From positions 1-54,077 of the forward strand of contig JAUSMR010000129.1 in assembly GCA_030645955.1 (NCBI GenBank): a DNA stretch of 54,077 nt, given 5' to 3'. The stretch comes from Gallionella sp. (GTDB lineage: Bacteria > Pseudomonadota > Gammaproteobacteria > Burkholderiales > Gallionellaceae). Below the pieces are notes generated by a model. The model saw only the letters and a list, made by a program, of their open reading frames with translations, ran no database searches and was not told where the DNA came from. Shown piece by piece: positions 10,895 to 23,300 of the stretch. Every line of letters starts with the position of its first letter. The stretch's first letter is position 1. Both the position numbers and the translations under genes were made by a program.

Positions 10895-12033
10895 TGCAGC
10901 AGCAACAGCCCGCCGGCCCTGAGGCCGCAGTTCTGGTCAGCATTGATTTCGGCGCAAGCGACCACAGCGAGAGTTTGGAGGAGTTGCGTTTGCTGGCCGA
11001 AACTGCCGGCGTGCGCACGCTGGCCATCGTTGAAGCCAAGCGCCAGCGCCCCGATGCCGCGTTGTTCGCGGGCAGCGGCAAAGTGCAGGAGCTCGCCGAG
11101 CTCGTCGAGCGTATGGAAGCTCCGCTGGTCATTTTCAATCATGACCTTTCCCCCGCGCAAATGCGCAACCTGACCGCCAAACTGAATACGCGGGTGATCG
11201 ACCGAACCATGTTGATCCTGGATATTTTTGCGCAGCGCGCGCAGAGCCACGAAGGCAAGTTTCAGGTCGAGCTGGCGCAGCTCAAGTATCTCGCGACGCA
11301 CCTGGTCGGTATGAATCAGGACATGGGGCAGCAGAAACATGCCGTGGGCGCGCGCGGCCCCGGTGAAACCAAGCTGGAACTGGATAGACGCAAGCTGGAT
11401 AAGCGTGTACACCTGTTGAAAGACCGCCTGGAGAAGCTCAAGAAGCAGCGCGTGGTGCAGCGTCGTGCGCGCAATCGTGCCGATGTGCTGTCGGTATCCA
11501 TCGTCGGTTATACCAATGCGGGCAAGTCCACGCTGTTCAACAGGCTGACCCGCGCGGATGTCTATGTGGCCGACCAGTTGTTCGCCACGCTGGATACGAC
11601 CTCGCGCCGTATGTTCACTGAAGAATCGGGCGAGATCGTGGTGTCGGACACCGTCGGCTTTATCCGCCATCTGCCGCACTCGTTGATTGCAGCGTTTCGC
11701 AGCACGCTGGAAGAGACGATACAGGCGGATTTGTTGGTGCATGTGGTGGATGCCAATAATCCCATGCGTGACGATCAGATCGCCGAGGTAAACAAGGTGC
11801 TGGCGGAGATCGGCGCGGCGGATATCCCGCAGGTTCTGGTGTTTAATAAAATCGACCTGCAGGATGTGCCGCCCAGCCTGCAACGGGACGATTATGGTAG
11901 AATCGCCCGCGTTTTTCTGAGCGCCAAAAGCGGCGCCGGCATGGATGGATTGCGGCTGGCTTTGACGGAAGCCAAGACTGCGCGCCAGACGGCTTTAGCA
12001 AGTGAATATCAAACTAACCAAGTGAGTGAATAA
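10894..12033 (+). CDS. hflX: GTPase HflX (ribosome rescue/splitting factor)
   Basis: The 379-residue protein has the HflX N-terminal domain (ETAGV near 36, GSGKVQELAEL near 61, the Gly-rich GARGPGETKLELDRR near 152) and a G domain from about 200. Its P-loop is GYTNAGKST (205-213), switch II is DTVGFIRHLP, and the specificity motif is NKID. HflX binds the ribosomal E site and splits stalled 70S ribosomes, especially after heat stress. It begins inside the hfq stop codon and ends one base before hflK. The C-terminal extension after the G domain is short. Confidence 0.96.
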   Translation: MQQQQPAGPEAAVLVSIDFGASDHSESLEELRLLAETAGVRTLAIVEAKRQRPDAALFAGSGKVQELAELVERMEAPLVIFNHDLSPAQMRNLTAKLNTRVIDRTMLILDIFAQRAQSHEGKFQVELAQLKYLATHLVGMNQDMGQQKHAVGARGPGETKLELDRRKLDKRVHLLKDRLEKLKKQRVVQRRARNRADVLSVSIVGYTNAGKSTLFNRLTRADVYVADQLFATLDTTSRRMFTEESGEIVVSDTVGFIRHLPHSLIAAFRSTLEETIQADLLVHVVDANNPMRDDQIAEVNKVLAEIGAADIPQVLVFNKIDLQDVPPSLQRDDYGRIARVFLSAKSGAGMDGLRLALTEAKTARQTALASEYQTNQVSE

Positions 12034-12034
12034 T

Positions 12035-13219
12035 ATGGGATTGAATGATCCGCAATGGGGCAAAAAAAATAACAACGGCGGTCCGCCCGATCTTGATGAG
12101 TTGTTGCGCAAGCTCAATGCAAAAGTGTCCGCGATGATGGGCGGCAAGGGCGGGGCGGGCAAAGGCGGCTCAGGACAACCCGGCGGCGGTGCGCCGATGC
12201 AAGGTTTTGCCGGAGGCATCGGCTTGATTGCAGCGATTGCAGCGTTGATCTGGCTAGGCAGCGGCTTTTACATTGTGGATGCCAGCCAACGCGGCCTGGT
12301 GTTGCGCTTCGGCAAGATGGTCGAAACGACCGAGCCTGGCCCGCGCTGGCACTTGCCGTTTCCGATTGAAACGGTGGAGATTGTCAATCTGAGCCAGGTC
12401 AGGACAGCGGAAGTCGGCTATCGCGATAACGTCAAAAACAAGATATTGAAAGAGTCGCTGATGCTGACCGATGATGAAAATATCATCGACATTCAGTTTG
12501 CGGTGCAATACTTCCTTAGCGATCCGGCCGATTACCTGTTCAATAACCGCATGCCCGACGAGAACGTGCGCCAGGCGGCGGAGACTGCCATTCGTGAAGT
12601 GGTCGGGAAAAACAAGATGGACTACGTGCTGTATGAGGGGCGCGAGCAAGTGGCTGCGGCAGCGACCAAGTTGATGCAGGAGATTCTGGATCGCTATAAG
12701 TCAGGCATCCTGATCAGCAAGCTGACCATGCAGAACGCACAGCCGCCCGAACAAGTTCAGGCTGCCTTTGATGACGCTGTGAAAGCCGGCCAGGACCGCG
12801 AGCGGCAAAAAAATGAAGGCCAGGCTTATGCCAATGACGTGGTGCCACGCGCACGCGGTACGGCGGCACGCTTGATACAGGAGTCGGAAGGCTATAAGCA
12901 AAGCGTGATTGCCAATGCTGAAGGCGATGCCAGCCGCTTCAAACAGATTCTGGTGGAGTATGAAAAGGCGCCTGCAGTCACACGTGAACGAATGTATATA
13001 GACATGATGCAGCAGGTGATGGGCAATATCAGCAAGGTGATGGTCGATCAAAAGAGCGGCAACAGCCTGTTGTATTTGCCGCTGGATAAATTGCTTGAAA
13101 CCACGCGCACTGCCGGCGCGGCAGTTGAAGCATTACCTGCCACTTCACAGACAAGTGACAATACCGCAGCACAGCGCGCACGAGATTCATTGCTTGGCCG
13201 CGATCGGGAGGCACGATAA
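12035..13219 (+). CDS. hflK: Membrane protease regulator HflK
   Basis: The 394-residue protein has a Gly/Asn-rich cytoplasmic head (KKNNNGGPPDL, GGKGGAGKGG), one TM segment (about 60-80, IGLIAAIAALIWLGSGFYIV) and a periplasmic SPFH/band-7 domain. HflK and HflC form the large cage that encloses FtsH and controls its access to membrane substrates. ATG at 12035 is preferred over the in-frame GTG at 12026, because the ATG follows the hflX stop directly and gives the usual MGLNDPQWG start. Its stop overlaps hflC by one base. Confidence 0.95.
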   Translation: MGLNDPQWGKKNNNGGPPDLDELLRKLNAKVSAMMGGKGGAGKGGSGQPGGGAPMQGFAGGIGLIAAIAALIWLGSGFYIVDASQRGLVLRFGKMVETTEPGPRWHLPFPIETVEIVNLSQVRTAEVGYRDNVKNKILKESLMLTDDENIIDIQFAVQYFLSDPADYLFNNRMPDENVRQAAETAIREVVGKNKMDYVLYEGREQVAAAATKLMQEILDRYKSGILISKLTMQNAQPPEQVQAAFDDAVKAGQDRERQKNEGQAYANDVVPRARGTAARLIQESEGYKQSVIANAEGDASRFKQILVEYEKAPAVTRERMYIDMMQQVMGNISKVMVDQKSGNSLLYLPLDKLLETTRTAGAAVEALPATSQTSDNTAAQRARDSLLGRDREAR

Positions 13220-14097
13220 TGAAAATCAATATGAATAATATCCTGATCGGTGCGGTCGCCGTACTGATCATGTTGAGTATGAGTATGTTCGTGGTCGATC
13301 AGCGACAAGCCGCTATCGTGCTTCAACTGGGTGAAATGGTCAGCGTCAAAACTGCCCCCGGCCTGTATTTCAAAGTGCCGCTGATGCAGAACGTGCGCTT
13401 TTTTGATTCGCGCATCCTGACGCTGGACACCGGCGAACCAGAACGCTTCATCACTGCGGAAAAGAAAAACGTGATGGTGGATTCTTTCGTCAAATGGCGC
13501 ATCGTGGACGTGAAGCAATACTACATCAGCGTCGGCGGCGATGAAGTGCGCGCCAAAACACGTTTGATGCAGACGGTCAATTCCAGTATGCGTGAGGAAT
13601 TTGGCAAGCGCACCATACACGAGGTGGTGTCCGGCGAGCGCGAACAGATCATGAATGTGTTGCGCGAAAAGACTGATCTCGATGCGCGCAAGATAGGCGT
13701 GCAAGTTTTGGATGTGCGCCTCAAGCGCGTGGATTTTCCGCTGGAAATCAGCGAATCGGTGTACCGCCGCATGGATGCCGAGCGCAAGCGCGTGGCGAAT
13801 GAGTTGCGTGCATCCGGTGCAGCCGAGGGAGAAAAAATCAAGGCCAATGCCGACAAGCAGCGCGAGGTGATTCTGGCTGAGGCATACCGCGAGGCACAGA
13901 AGACCAAGGGTGAAGGCGATGCCAGGGCCTCGGCGCTGTATGCCGCCGCGTTTGGCCGCAACCCCGAGTTTTATTCGTTCTACCGCAGCCTGGAAGCCTA
14001 CAAGCAAAGCTTCAAAAACAAGAGTGACGTGATGGTGCTCGACCCGAGTTCGGCATTTTTCAAATACCTGAAGAGTTCCGGCAAGGGCGGTAAGTAG
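13219..14097 (+). CDS. hflC: Membrane protease regulator HflC
   Basis: The 292-residue protein has one N-terminal TM segment (ILIGAVAVLIMLSMSMFVV) and an SPFH domain (RQAAIVLQLGE, PGLYFKVPLMQNV). A long charged helical region follows (ERKRVANELRASGAAEGEKI), ending in a hydrophobic C-terminal part. It partners HflK in the FtsH-regulating complex in the periplasm. It starts in the hflK stop codon and its own stop overlaps the DUF2065 start, so the whole hfq-hfl-DUF2065 run is one translationally coupled operon. Confidence 0.95.
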   Translation: MKINMNNILIGAVAVLIMLSMSMFVVDQRQAAIVLQLGEMVSVKTAPGLYFKVPLMQNVRFFDSRILTLDTGEPERFITAEKKNVMVDSFVKWRIVDVKQYYISVGGDEVRAKTRLMQTVNSSMREEFGKRTIHEVVSGEREQIMNVLREKTDLDARKIGVQVLDVRLKRVDFPLEISESVYRRMDAERKRVANELRASGAAEGEKIKANADKQREVILAEAYREAQKTKGEGDARASALYAAAFGRNPEFYSFYRSLEAYKQSFKNKSDVMVLDPSSAFFKYLKSSGKGGK

Positions 14098-14282
14098 TGC
14101 TGGAATACTGGCTGCTCGGTTTGGCGATGATGCTTGTGATTGAGGGTTTACTGCCGTTTCTGTTGCCTGAGTTGTGGCGTGAGACCTTTCGCAGGCTGGT
14201 GTCGCTGTCCGACGGCCAGTTGCGTTTTGTCGGTATCGTCGCGATGCTTTCCGGATTGCTGCTGTTGTACCTGGTTAAATGA
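14097..14282 (+). CDS. DUF2065 family small membrane protein (YjeT-like)
   Basis: This 61-residue protein is almost entirely two hydrophobic helices (YWLLGLAMMLVIEGLLPFLL and VGIVAMLSGLLLLYLV) joined by a basic/polar loop (WRETFRRLVSLSDGQLR). DUF2065 proteins regularly follow hflC in proteobacteria and have no assigned function; a link to the HflKC-FtsH complex is inferred from position only. The GTG start at 14097 overlaps the hflC stop (TAGTG). Confidence 0.88.
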   Translation: MLEYWLLGLAMMLVIEGLLPFLLPELWRETFRRLVSLSDGQLRFVGIVAMLSGLLLLYLVK

Positions 14283-14305
14283 ATATTGCTGCGGTGTCGG
14301 GTTTT

Positions 14306-14359
14306 GTAGGTCGGGTGAAGCCCGACATATTTTTGGCGGCGGGCGCAGCCCGCCCTACG
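14306..14359 (+). repeat. GTAGG...CCTAC palindromic repeat (type A)
   Basis: Two hairpins lie in tandem: GTCGGG/CCCGAC, followed by ATATTTTT, then GGCGGGC/GCCCGCC closing with CTAC. The first hairpin plus T run may terminate the hfl operon before hisZ. It is related to the copies at 27720, 40176 and 41082. Confidence 0.75.
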
Positions 14360-14374
14360 ATGCTGGATTAATTA

Positions 14375-15532
14375 ATGCCAAACTGGTTACTCCCCGAATA
14401 CATCCAGGACATGCTGCCCGGCGAAGCCTGGCGCGTCGAGCAGATGCGTGCGCAGTTCATCGATCTGCTGCGCAAGCATGGCTATCAATTGGTTGTGCCG
14501 CCGCTGCTGGAATATGCCGAATCGTTGCTGATCGATGACAGCGATGACATGGATCTGCGCAGCTTTAAACTGGTCGACCAGTTGAGCGGGCGTACTCTGG
14601 CGTTGCGCGCCGACATCACGCCACAAGTGGCACGCATCGATGCCCACTTGCTCAATCGTCAAGGCGTGGCGCGCCTGTGCTATGCAGGCAGCGTGCTGCA
14701 CACCCAGCCGGCGGGACTGACGCGTACCCGTGAGCTGTTGCAAATCGGCGCCGAGTTATATGGGCACGGAGGGTTGGAAAGCGATCTGGAGATTCAGCAA
14801 TTGATGTTGCAATCGCTGGCTTTGCTGGGCATCAGGGACGTGCACCTCGACCTCGGTCATGTTGGCGTGTTTCGTGCGCTGGTGAGCCACGCCGGACTCG
14901 ACAAGGAACTCGAAGGTGAATTATTCGCCGCGTTGCAGAGCAAAGACAGCGCGGCCTTGCAGTCCCTGACCCAGGCGCTGGATGCAACCTTGCGCAATGC
15001 TTTGCTGGCTCTGCCGGCACTGTATGGCAATTGCGCGGGAGTGCTGGCACGGGCACGACAGGCGTTGCCGAAATATACTGAAATAACTGCGGCATTGGAT
15101 GACTTGCAGAGCATCTCCGGCAAGTTGCAATCGCTGGTGTCCAATGTCGGGATTGACCTCGCCGATTTGCGCGGCTACCACTATCACAGCGGCATGGTGT
15201 TTGCCGCTTATCATGCCGGCAGCCACGATGCGATCGCTCTGGGCGGCCGTTATGACGATCTCGGCAAGAGCTTCGGACGTGCGCGTGCCGCGACCGGATT
15301 CAGCATGGACCTGCGCCAGTTGTACCGCTTGCTGCCGCCGCAAACTGTCAGGCCGGGAGTATGCGCGCCGCATCTCGATGATGCCGCTTTGCGCGACAAG
15401 ATCACACAGCTGCGCGCGGCGGGCGAGGCGGTGGTGGTGGATTTGCTTGGCGATGCGGCATTGCGCAGGGAGTTGCAGTGCGATCGAGAGTTGGTTTTGC
15501 GCGACGGCGCCTGGCAGGTCGTCGCTCTTTGA
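14375..15532 (+). CDS. hisZ: ATP phosphoribosyltransferase regulatory subunit HisZ
   Basis: The 385-residue protein is a HisRS-like paralogue lacking the anticodon-binding domain. It starts with MPNWLLPEYIQDMLP, has the class II motif 2-like region (RADITPQVARIDAH, RLCYAGSVLHTQP), and a degenerate motif 3 (ALGGRYDDLGKSFGRARAATGFS). HisZ joins short-form HisG in the first step of histidine synthesis and carries the histidine feedback site. In betaproteobacteria hisZ sits between hflC and purA, as here, away from the his operon. It is 40 bp from purA and likely co-transcribed with it. Confidence 0.95.
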   Translation: MPNWLLPEYIQDMLPGEAWRVEQMRAQFIDLLRKHGYQLVVPPLLEYAESLLIDDSDDMDLRSFKLVDQLSGRTLALRADITPQVARIDAHLLNRQGVARLCYAGSVLHTQPAGLTRTRELLQIGAELYGHGGLESDLEIQQLMLQSLALLGIRDVHLDLGHVGVFRALVSHAGLDKELEGELFAALQSKDSAALQSLTQALDATLRNALLALPALYGNCAGVLARARQALPKYTEITAALDDLQSISGKLQSLVSNVGIDLADLRGYHYHSGMVFAAYHAGSHDAIALGGRYDDLGKSFGRARAATGFSMDLRQLYRLLPPQTVRPGVCAPHLDDAALRDKITQLRAAGEAVVVDLLGDAALRRELQCDRELVLRDGAWQVVAL

Positions 15533-15539
15533 TGTTTGA

Positions 15540-16883
<1,344 letters not shown>

Positions 16884-16908
16884 GTTGGCGGCAGTAATGA
16901 ACAACGCA

Positions 16909-16939
16909 AATACGCATCGCAATAACTGCGATGCGTATT
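16909..16939 (+). terminator. Hairpin terminator after purA
   Basis: A perfect 13 bp stem (16909-16921 with 16927-16939, core TACGCATCGCA) with a 5-base loop starts 25 bp after the purA stop. The T tract after it (GTGTATTTGTG) is weak, so termination may be partial or bidirectional. Confidence 0.75.
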
Positions 16940-17067
16940 GTGTATTTGTGTCGAAATTTATAACCGGTGCCCGGAAGAAGCTCGGTCACACAGGCGCGAC
17001 CCTGGCATCCGTTGCATCGGATGCCTTTCGAGTCCTGGCGCGAAGCATGCTTCGCTTTTCAGGGCAC

Positions 17068-17097
17068 GAAAAGAAAACGGCCCGCTTGCGCGAGCCG
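17068..17097 (-). terminator. Terminator of tRNA-Leu
   Basis: On the minus strand, CGGCTCGC-GCAA-GCGGGCCG (one G-T pair) forms an 8 bp stem capped by a GCAA tetraloop. It is followed by TTTTCTTTTC and begins 9 bases after the tRNA CCA end. Confidence 0.88.
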
Positions 17098-17106
17098 ATT
17101 AATGTT

Positions 17107-17191
17107 TGGTGCCCAGAAGAGGACTCGAACCTCCACACCTTGCGGCACACGGACCTGAACCGTGCGCGTCTACCAATTCCGCCATCTGGGC
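17107..17191 (-). tRNA. tRNA-Leu(CAG)
   Basis: On the minus strand, 85 bases fold as a class II tRNA. The acceptor is GCCCAGA/TCTGGGC, the D arm contains GGTAGACGC, the anticodon stem CACGG/CCGTG carries loop TTCAGGT (anticodon CAG), and a long variable arm (GCCGCAAGGTGT) and a T arm GGAGG-TTCGAGT-CCTCT follow. Discriminator A and an encoded CCA are present. It is convergent with purA and divergent from rnr. Confidence 0.97.
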
Positions 17192-17240
17192 CAAGACTTG
17201 TTGAAGGCGCGCAATTTAATTGTTAAAGGATTTATTGTCA

Positions 17241-19514
17241 ATGAAAAAGAAAATTAATTTACGCATGCAAGACCCCTATCTGGAACGCGAACGCGAGCAA
17301 TACGAGCATCCGCTGCCCAGCCGCGAATTTATTTTGCAGATACTCACCGAGCATGGCGCTCCGGTCAGTGATGAAGAGTTGTTGCAGTTGCTGCACATCG
17401 AGGAGCACGAGGAAGACTTGTTTGCGCGCCGCCTGCGCGCGATGGAGCGCGACGGGCAGATCATGCGCAATCGCAAACGTGCGATTTGTGTGATGGAAAA
17501 GCTCAATCTGATCAAAGGCAAGGTGCAGGGACATCCGGACGGCTTCGGCTTCCTGATTCCGGAGGACGGCAGCCCCGATATGTTCCTCAGCGAGAAGGAA
17601 ATGCACCAGGTGTTGCACGGCGATATCGTGATGGTGCGGCAGAGCGGCGTGGACCGGCGCGGCCGCCCGGAAGCCAAAATCATCGAGGTGCTGGAGCGCG
17701 CCAATAACCGCGTGGTCGGCCGCTTGTATGAAGAGCACGGAATCCGCTTTGTGGTTGCGGAAAACCGGCGCATTACCCAGGACATCCTGGTCGCTCCCGG
17801 CGAATCAGGCGGTGCCGAGGCCGGGCAGGTGGTGATGCTGGAAATCCTGAAACACCCGGACAAGCATGCCCAGCCCATCGGTCGCATCGTCGAGGTGCTG
17901 GGCAACTATGCCGACCCCGGCATGGAAATCGAAATTGCGTTGCGCAAGCACGATCTGCCGCACGAGTTTCCCAGGGATGCCGAAAAACAGGCCAAACAGA
18001 TTTCTCCGGTGGTTGCCGCCGCAGATTGGGCCGGGCGTGAAGACATCCGCAATCTGCCGCTGGTCACGATTGACGGCGAGACCGCGCGCGACTTCGATGA
18101 TGCGGTGTACTGCGCGCCGGAAAAAGGCGGCTTCCGGCTGGTGGTAGCGATTGCCGATGTCAGCCACTATGTGCAGACGGGCGACGCGCTGGATCGCGAG
18201 GCGATTTTGCGCGGCAACTCGGTGTATTTTCCGCGCCGCGTGATCCCGATGCTGCCGGAAGAATTATCCAACGGCTTGTGCTCTCTAAATCCGCAGGTGG
18301 ATCGTCTGTGTATGGTGTGCGACATGCACGTCGGCAGCAACGGTGATATTGGCAAATACCGGTTCTATCCATCGGTGATGCATTCGCAGGCGCGGCTGAC
18401 ATACACGCAGGTGGCTGAAATGCTGGCGCAACCGGATGGTGCATTGGCCAGGAGCAATGCTTCCATCGTGCCGCACCTGCAACATCTCTATGAATTGTTC
18501 CAGAAGTTATTAAAATCACGCGAGAAGCGCGGCGCGATCGACTTTGAGACGGTCGAGACGCAGATGATCTTCACCGATCAGGGCAAGATCGAGCGCATCG
18601 TGCCGGTGGTACGCAACGATGCGCACAAGCTGATCGAAGAATGCATGCTGGCGGCGAACGTGTGCGCGGCAGGATACTTGCAAGAACACCAGCACACCGT
18701 GTTGTATCGCATTCACCAGGGGCCGACACCGGAAAAACTGGAAATGTTGCGCGAATTCATGAAGGAATTCGGTTTGCAACTGACCGGTGAAGATGATCCG
18801 CAGGCAGCCGATTATTCCAAGCTGCTCAAGCGCATCAAAGGCCGACCCGATGCCGGATTGCTGCAAATGGTGATGCTGCGTTCATTGCGTCAGGCCAAGT
18901 ATGAGCCGGAGAACATCGGACACTTCGGCCTGGGTTACGACGCTTACACGCACTTCACTTCGCCGATACGCCGCTACCCGGACCTGCTGGTGCATCGCGC
19001 CATCAAGGCCGTGCTGCAAGGCAAACAATACAAGCCCGCGCAGAAGTGGGCCGAGCTGGGTGCGCATTGCTCGATGACCGAGCGCCGCGCCGATGATGCC
19101 ACGCGCGATGTCGAGGCTTGGCTGAAATGTTTCTACATGCGCGACCATCTCGGCAGCGTGTTCACCGGCACGGTTTCCTCGGTCACCAGCTTCGGCATGT
19201 TCGTTTCGCTGGATGACCTGTATGTCGAAGGGTTGGTGCATATCTCCGAACTCGGCAAAGACTATTTCCAATTCGACGCCACGAAACATCAACTGCTCGG
19301 CGAGCGCACCGGACAACGCTATCGTCTCGGCGATCGCGTGCAGGTGCGCGTGGTCAAGGTGGATATGGAAAGCACCAAGATTGATTTCGTGCTGGACGAA
19401 ATCATCGAAAAAGCCGGCCACGATCAGGCGGCGAAACCGGCAAAAAAACCAGCCGCAAAGAAGCCTGCCCCAAAGTCCTCAAAAAAAACCGGCGACAAGA
19501 AACGCCATGGCTGA
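17241..19514 (+). CDS. rnr: Ribonuclease R
   Basis: This 757-residue 3'-5' exoribonuclease degrades structured RNA and helps trans-translation. It has an N-terminal winged-helix domain (about 20-85), two cold-shock domains, the RNB catalytic domain with [11 protein letters not shown] (metal ligands D278, D284, D286, D287), a C-terminal S1 domain ([20 protein letters not shown]) and a Lys-rich tail ([14 protein letters not shown]) that aids RNA unwinding. The ATG at 17241 has AAAGGA about 11 bases upstream; the earlier in-frame TTG at 17220 lacks a site. It overlaps rlmB by 8 bases, the usual rnr-rlmB pair. Confidence 0.96.
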   Translation: MKKKINLRMQDPYLEREREQYEHPLPSREFILQILTEHGAPVSDEELLQLLHIEEHEEDLFARRLRAMERDGQIMRNRKRAICVMEKLNLIKGKVQGHPDGFGFLIPEDGSPDMFLSEKEMHQVLHGDIVMVRQSGVDRRGRPEAKIIEVLERANNRVVGRLYEEHGIRFVVAENRRITQDILVAPGESGGAEAGQVVMLEILKHPDKHAQPIGRIVEVLGNYADPGMEIEIALRKHDLPHEFPRDAEKQAKQISPVVAAADWAGREDIRNLPLVTIDGETARDFDDAVYCAPEKGGFRLVVAIADVSHYVQTGDALDREAILRGNSVYFPRRVIPMLPEELSNGLCSLNPQVDRLCMVCDMHVGSNGDIGKYRFYPSVMHSQARLTYTQVAEMLAQPDGALARSNASIVPHLQHLYELFQKLLKSREKRGAIDFETVETQMIFTDQGKIERIVPVVRNDAHKLIEECMLAANVCAAGYLQEHQHTVLYRIHQGPTPEKLEMLREFMKEFGLQLTGEDDPQAADYSKLLKRIKGRPDAGLLQMVMLRSLRQAKYEPENIGHFGLGYDAYTHFTSPIRRYPDLLVHRAIKAVLQGKQYKPAQKWAELGAHCSMTERRADDATRDVEAWLKCFYMRDHLGSVFTGTVSSVTSFGMFVSLDDLYVEGLVHISELGKDYFQFDATKHQLLGERTGQRYRLGDRVQVRVVKVDMESTKIDFVLDEIIEKAGHDQAAKPAKKPAAKKPAPKSSKKTGDKKRHG

Positions 19515-20247
19515 CCTGCGCCTGATTTACGGCTTTCACGCGGTCACATCGCGTATCCGCCAGAATCCGGATGGCGTGCTGGAAATCTACCTGCAGGCGC
19601 AACGCCAGGATCCGCGCATGCGCGACCTGATCAAGCTCGCTGAAACCAATGGCGTGCGCATCATCCCGATAGAAGCGGCGCGCCTCGACGGCATGGCGGG
19701 CAATGCGCGGCATCAGGGTGTCGCCGCGCGCGTCGATGCGGCGCAGCGGGTGCAGCATCTGGAGGATGTGCTGGACACGCTCGGCGAACCGCCGTTGCTG
19801 CTGGTGCTGGATGGCGTGCAAGACCCGCATAATCTTGGCGCATGTCTGCGCAGCGCCGACGCATTCGGCGTACACGCGGTAATCGCCCCGAAAGACCGCG
19901 CGGTCGGCATCACCGCCACGGTGGAGAAGGTCGCCTGCGGTGCGGCGGAAACCGTGCCTTACATCACCGTCACCAATCTCGCCCGTACTTTAAGAGAGTT
20001 ACAGGAGCGCGACATCTGGGTGGTTGGCGCAGCGGGCGATGCCGGGCAGGACTTGAATGGCTTCAAACACACCGGCGCGCTGGCCTGGGTGCTGGGCGCG
20101 GAAGGCGAGGGGCTGCGCCGTTTGACGCGCGAGACCTGCGACGAGCTGGTGCGCATCCCGATGCTGGGCAGCGTGGAAAGCCTGAATGTCTCGGTGAGCG
20201 CGGGCATCTGTCTGTTCGAGGCAAGACGGCAGCGCAAGCAATTGTAA
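19507..20247 (+). CDS. rlmB: 23S rRNA (guanosine-2'-O)-methyltransferase RlmB
   Basis: The 246-residue SPOUT methyltransferase modifies G2251 of 23S rRNA. It has the substrate-binding domain ([19 protein letters not shown]), then the knotted catalytic domain with motif 1 [20 protein letters not shown], motif 2 [16 protein letters not shown] and motif 3 [18 protein letters not shown]. The ATG at 19507 lies inside the rnr end, giving an 8-base overlap. Upstream in-frame starts would run deep into rnr and are rejected. Confidence 0.96.
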   Translation: MADLRLIYGFHAVTSRIRQNPDGVLEIYLQAQRQDPRMRDLIKLAETNGVRIIPIEAARLDGMAGNARHQGVAARVDAAQRVQHLEDVLDTLGEPPLLLVLDGVQDPHNLGACLRSADAFGVHAVIAPKDRAVGITATVEKVACGAAETVPYITVTNLARTLRELQERDIWVVGAAGDAGQDLNGFKHTGALAWVLGAEGEGLRRLTRETCDELVRIPMLGSVESLNVSVSAGICLFEARRQRKQL

Positions 20248-20286
20248 GGCACGTAGGTGCGATTCACGAATCGCCCGAACAGAGCG

Positions 20287-20356
20287 CGTAGGATGTGGTG
20301 AGGTACGAACCGCATCAATCGCGAACGATGCGCTTCGTGCCTCAGCGCATCCTACG
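20287..20356 (+). repeat. Palindromic repeat, GTAGGATG...CATCCTACG
   Basis: The arms GTAGGATG-t-GGTGAGGTACGAA and TTCGTGCCTCAGC-g-CATCCTAC form a long imperfect hairpin of about 70 bases between rlmB and the next gene. It belongs to the same loose class of GTAGG/CCTAC elements seen across the window. Confidence 0.75.
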
Positions 20357-20391
20357 GTTGCTGGATCCAGGAAACACATAAGAGAGATTCA

Positions 20392-23300
20392 ATGGCAATA
20401 AGAATTAAATTCAACTCGCTTAGAGCACGCCTCACCGTGGCGCTGCTGTTGCTGGTTCTTTTGCCGACCATAACAATCGGCTGGGTGGCTTATAACATGG
20501 TGTTCGAGACCGTCAGGTCGGAACGAATAAAAGCCGTGGGCCGAATTGCCGATTCAAAACATGATCAGTTGGTCATGGTGTTGACCCGGGCAAATATCAG
20601 GGCGGAACATTTCCTCTCGGACCTGCGTGACCAATGCAGCGGCAACTCCGCCAGTCAAAATCATCTTTGTGCCACCGGTTTGATCAGGTCATACCTGGCC
20701 GCAGAAGGTGCCCTGGGAGCGACCCTGCGCAGGAAAAGCGGGGATAGCCTGACCATCGGAACCTCCGCGACCCGGAATGAAGAGCCCGTTACGTTTCAAA
20801 CCGGGCAACTGGCAAAGTTTTCCGGAACCGGTCCCAAAAGCAACCACTCGTATTTCGTTTCAGTGGCGGAAGAATCGACTGGATTTCAGTTGGCAATTAC
20901 CTACCCATCATCGATACTTGAACCTGTTTTTGCTACCCCCCCCAAAGAGCTTGGGCTCTCAGGGGAGACCTTTCTGGCGGATGGCGAGGGTTATTTCGTC
21001 ACCAAGCCCAGATATGCTTCTACGCAAGGGCACAAACTCCCCATTTCCGCACCCCCCATGCAGTCTTGCCTGAGCGGTCAATCGGGTGAAGTGCTTGATC
21101 TCGATTACCGGGACGCAGCCATCATTCATGGATTCCGCTTTATTCCGGAATTCGGCTCGGCCTGCATCATGGCGCACATAGCCCAGGATGAAGCCTTTGC
21201 GCCACTGAAATCGCTGCAGCAGAAAATAATTATCGCGATATTCCTGTTTGGCACGGTACTGGTCATGACGGCCGTCTATCTTGCCAAACGCATCGTGAAG
21301 CCGATAACCAGGCTCACGAATGTAACCAGAGCCATCGCAGCGGGAGATTACCAGGCTCAGGCAGACGCGGCAGGGCGCGATGAAATCTCGGAGCTGGCCG
21401 TTTCATTCAACTTCATGACTGATCGGCTGCAGGCTGCGCAGCAGCATGAGGCCGAAGCACTCAGTGAATTGCGGGTGATGCTGAATACCTCTAACGAAGG
21501 ATTCTGGAAGGTGGATCAGTCCGGTTGCATCGTCGAAGTCAATGAGGCCTATTGCCATATCACTGGTTATGCCAGAGACGAGATTGTCGGTGCGCATGTC
21601 TCAAAATTCGAGGCCGTAGAACAAACGCCTGAAGCTGTTGCAGCGCATATCCGGCGTGTTGTCGAGCAGGGATATGACCGTTTTGAAACCAGGCACCGCC
21701 ATCATGACGGGCATCTGATCGATATCGAAGTAGTCACGTCTTACATTGAAGGGACAAAGAGCCTTGTTGTGTTCTTGCACAACGTGACCGAGCGCAAGCA
21801 AGCAGAAACAGAATCAGCAAAGACAGCAGAAGACTTGCGCATTGCTGCCATTGCCTTTGAAACGCAGGCGGCGATAGTGATTACCGATCTCACTCCAAAA
21901 ATCTTGCGCGTCAATCGGGCATTTGAAGAAATTACCGGCTATACGGCAGCGGAGGCTATCGGCCAGAATCCCAGGATACTCAGTGCACCGGAAATAAGGA
22001 AAAGCAAAGCATACTACGAGGAAATGTGGGCAGATCTTCTCAGTAAAGGAAAGTGGAGCGGGGAAGTTCTGGATAAGCGCAAGAACGGTGAGATTTATCC
22101 GAAGTGGCTGACGATCACTGCCGTCGCCGCGCCGGATGGCACCATCACCCATTACGTCGGTTCATTTTTCGACATCACGGAACGCAAAAAAGTGGAGCAT
22201 GCATTGTGTGATTCCCGCGATGACTTGCATCGCCTGCTCAATTCGATGGCTGAAGGTGTGTATGGAATAAACACCGATGGCAACTGTACCTTCGTCAATC
22301 GATCATTCATGCAAATGCTGGGTTACCAGAACGACAATGAAGTGCTGGGCAAAAACATGCACGAACTCATTCATCATTCCCGTACCGATGGCAGCCCATA
22401 TCCGGTAAGTGAATGCAAAATATATTGCGCTTATCAGACCAATCAAATAACCAATATTGATGATGAGGTGTTTTGGAGTAAGGACGGTGTTGCGATCCCA
22501 GTTGAATACTGGTCGCATCCCATCATGGCTGGCGATGTGGTGACCGGCTCAATAGTCACCTTTGTCGATATCACCGAGCGCAAGAAAGCGGAAGAAGATA
22601 TTAATCGCCTGGCTTTCTACGACCCGCTGACCAGCCTGCCGAATCGCCGCCTGTTGCAGGACCGTTTGCAGCAGGCAATGGCGGTCAGCGCGCGCAGCGG
22701 CCGGCATGGCGCATTGCTGTTTCTGGATCTGGATCACTTCAAGACGATCAATGACACGCAAGGTCATACCATGGGCGACCTGCTGTTGATCGAGGTGGCA
22801 CGCCGGCTGCAGAGCTGTGTGCGCGAGGGTGACAGCGTGGCGCGGCTGGGTGGCGATGAATTCGTGGTGGTTCTCGAAGAGCTGAACAGTCAACCGGATG
22901 AGGCGGCCACCCAAGCTGAACTGGTCGCGGAAAAAATACGCGACGAATTGGGTCAGCCCTATGCACTGAATGATTTTGAGTGCCTGGTCACGCCCAGTAT
23001 CGGTATCAGCCTGTTTCTCGACCATCAGAACAAAATGGAAGATTTGTTCAAGCACGCCGATATTGCCATGTACCAGGCCAAGACGGCAGGGCGTAATGCC
23101 ATCCGCTTTTTTGACCCGCAGATGCAAATGACATTGGATATACGGGCTGCCCTGGAAGCGGATCTGCGCCAGGCACTCGCCAGGCAGCAATTCCGCCTGT
23201 ATTACCAGGTCCAGGTGGACAGCCTGCGCCGCCCATTGGGTACGGAAGTGTTGTTGCGCTGGGAACACCCGGAACGCGGCCTGGTTTCGCCTATGCAATT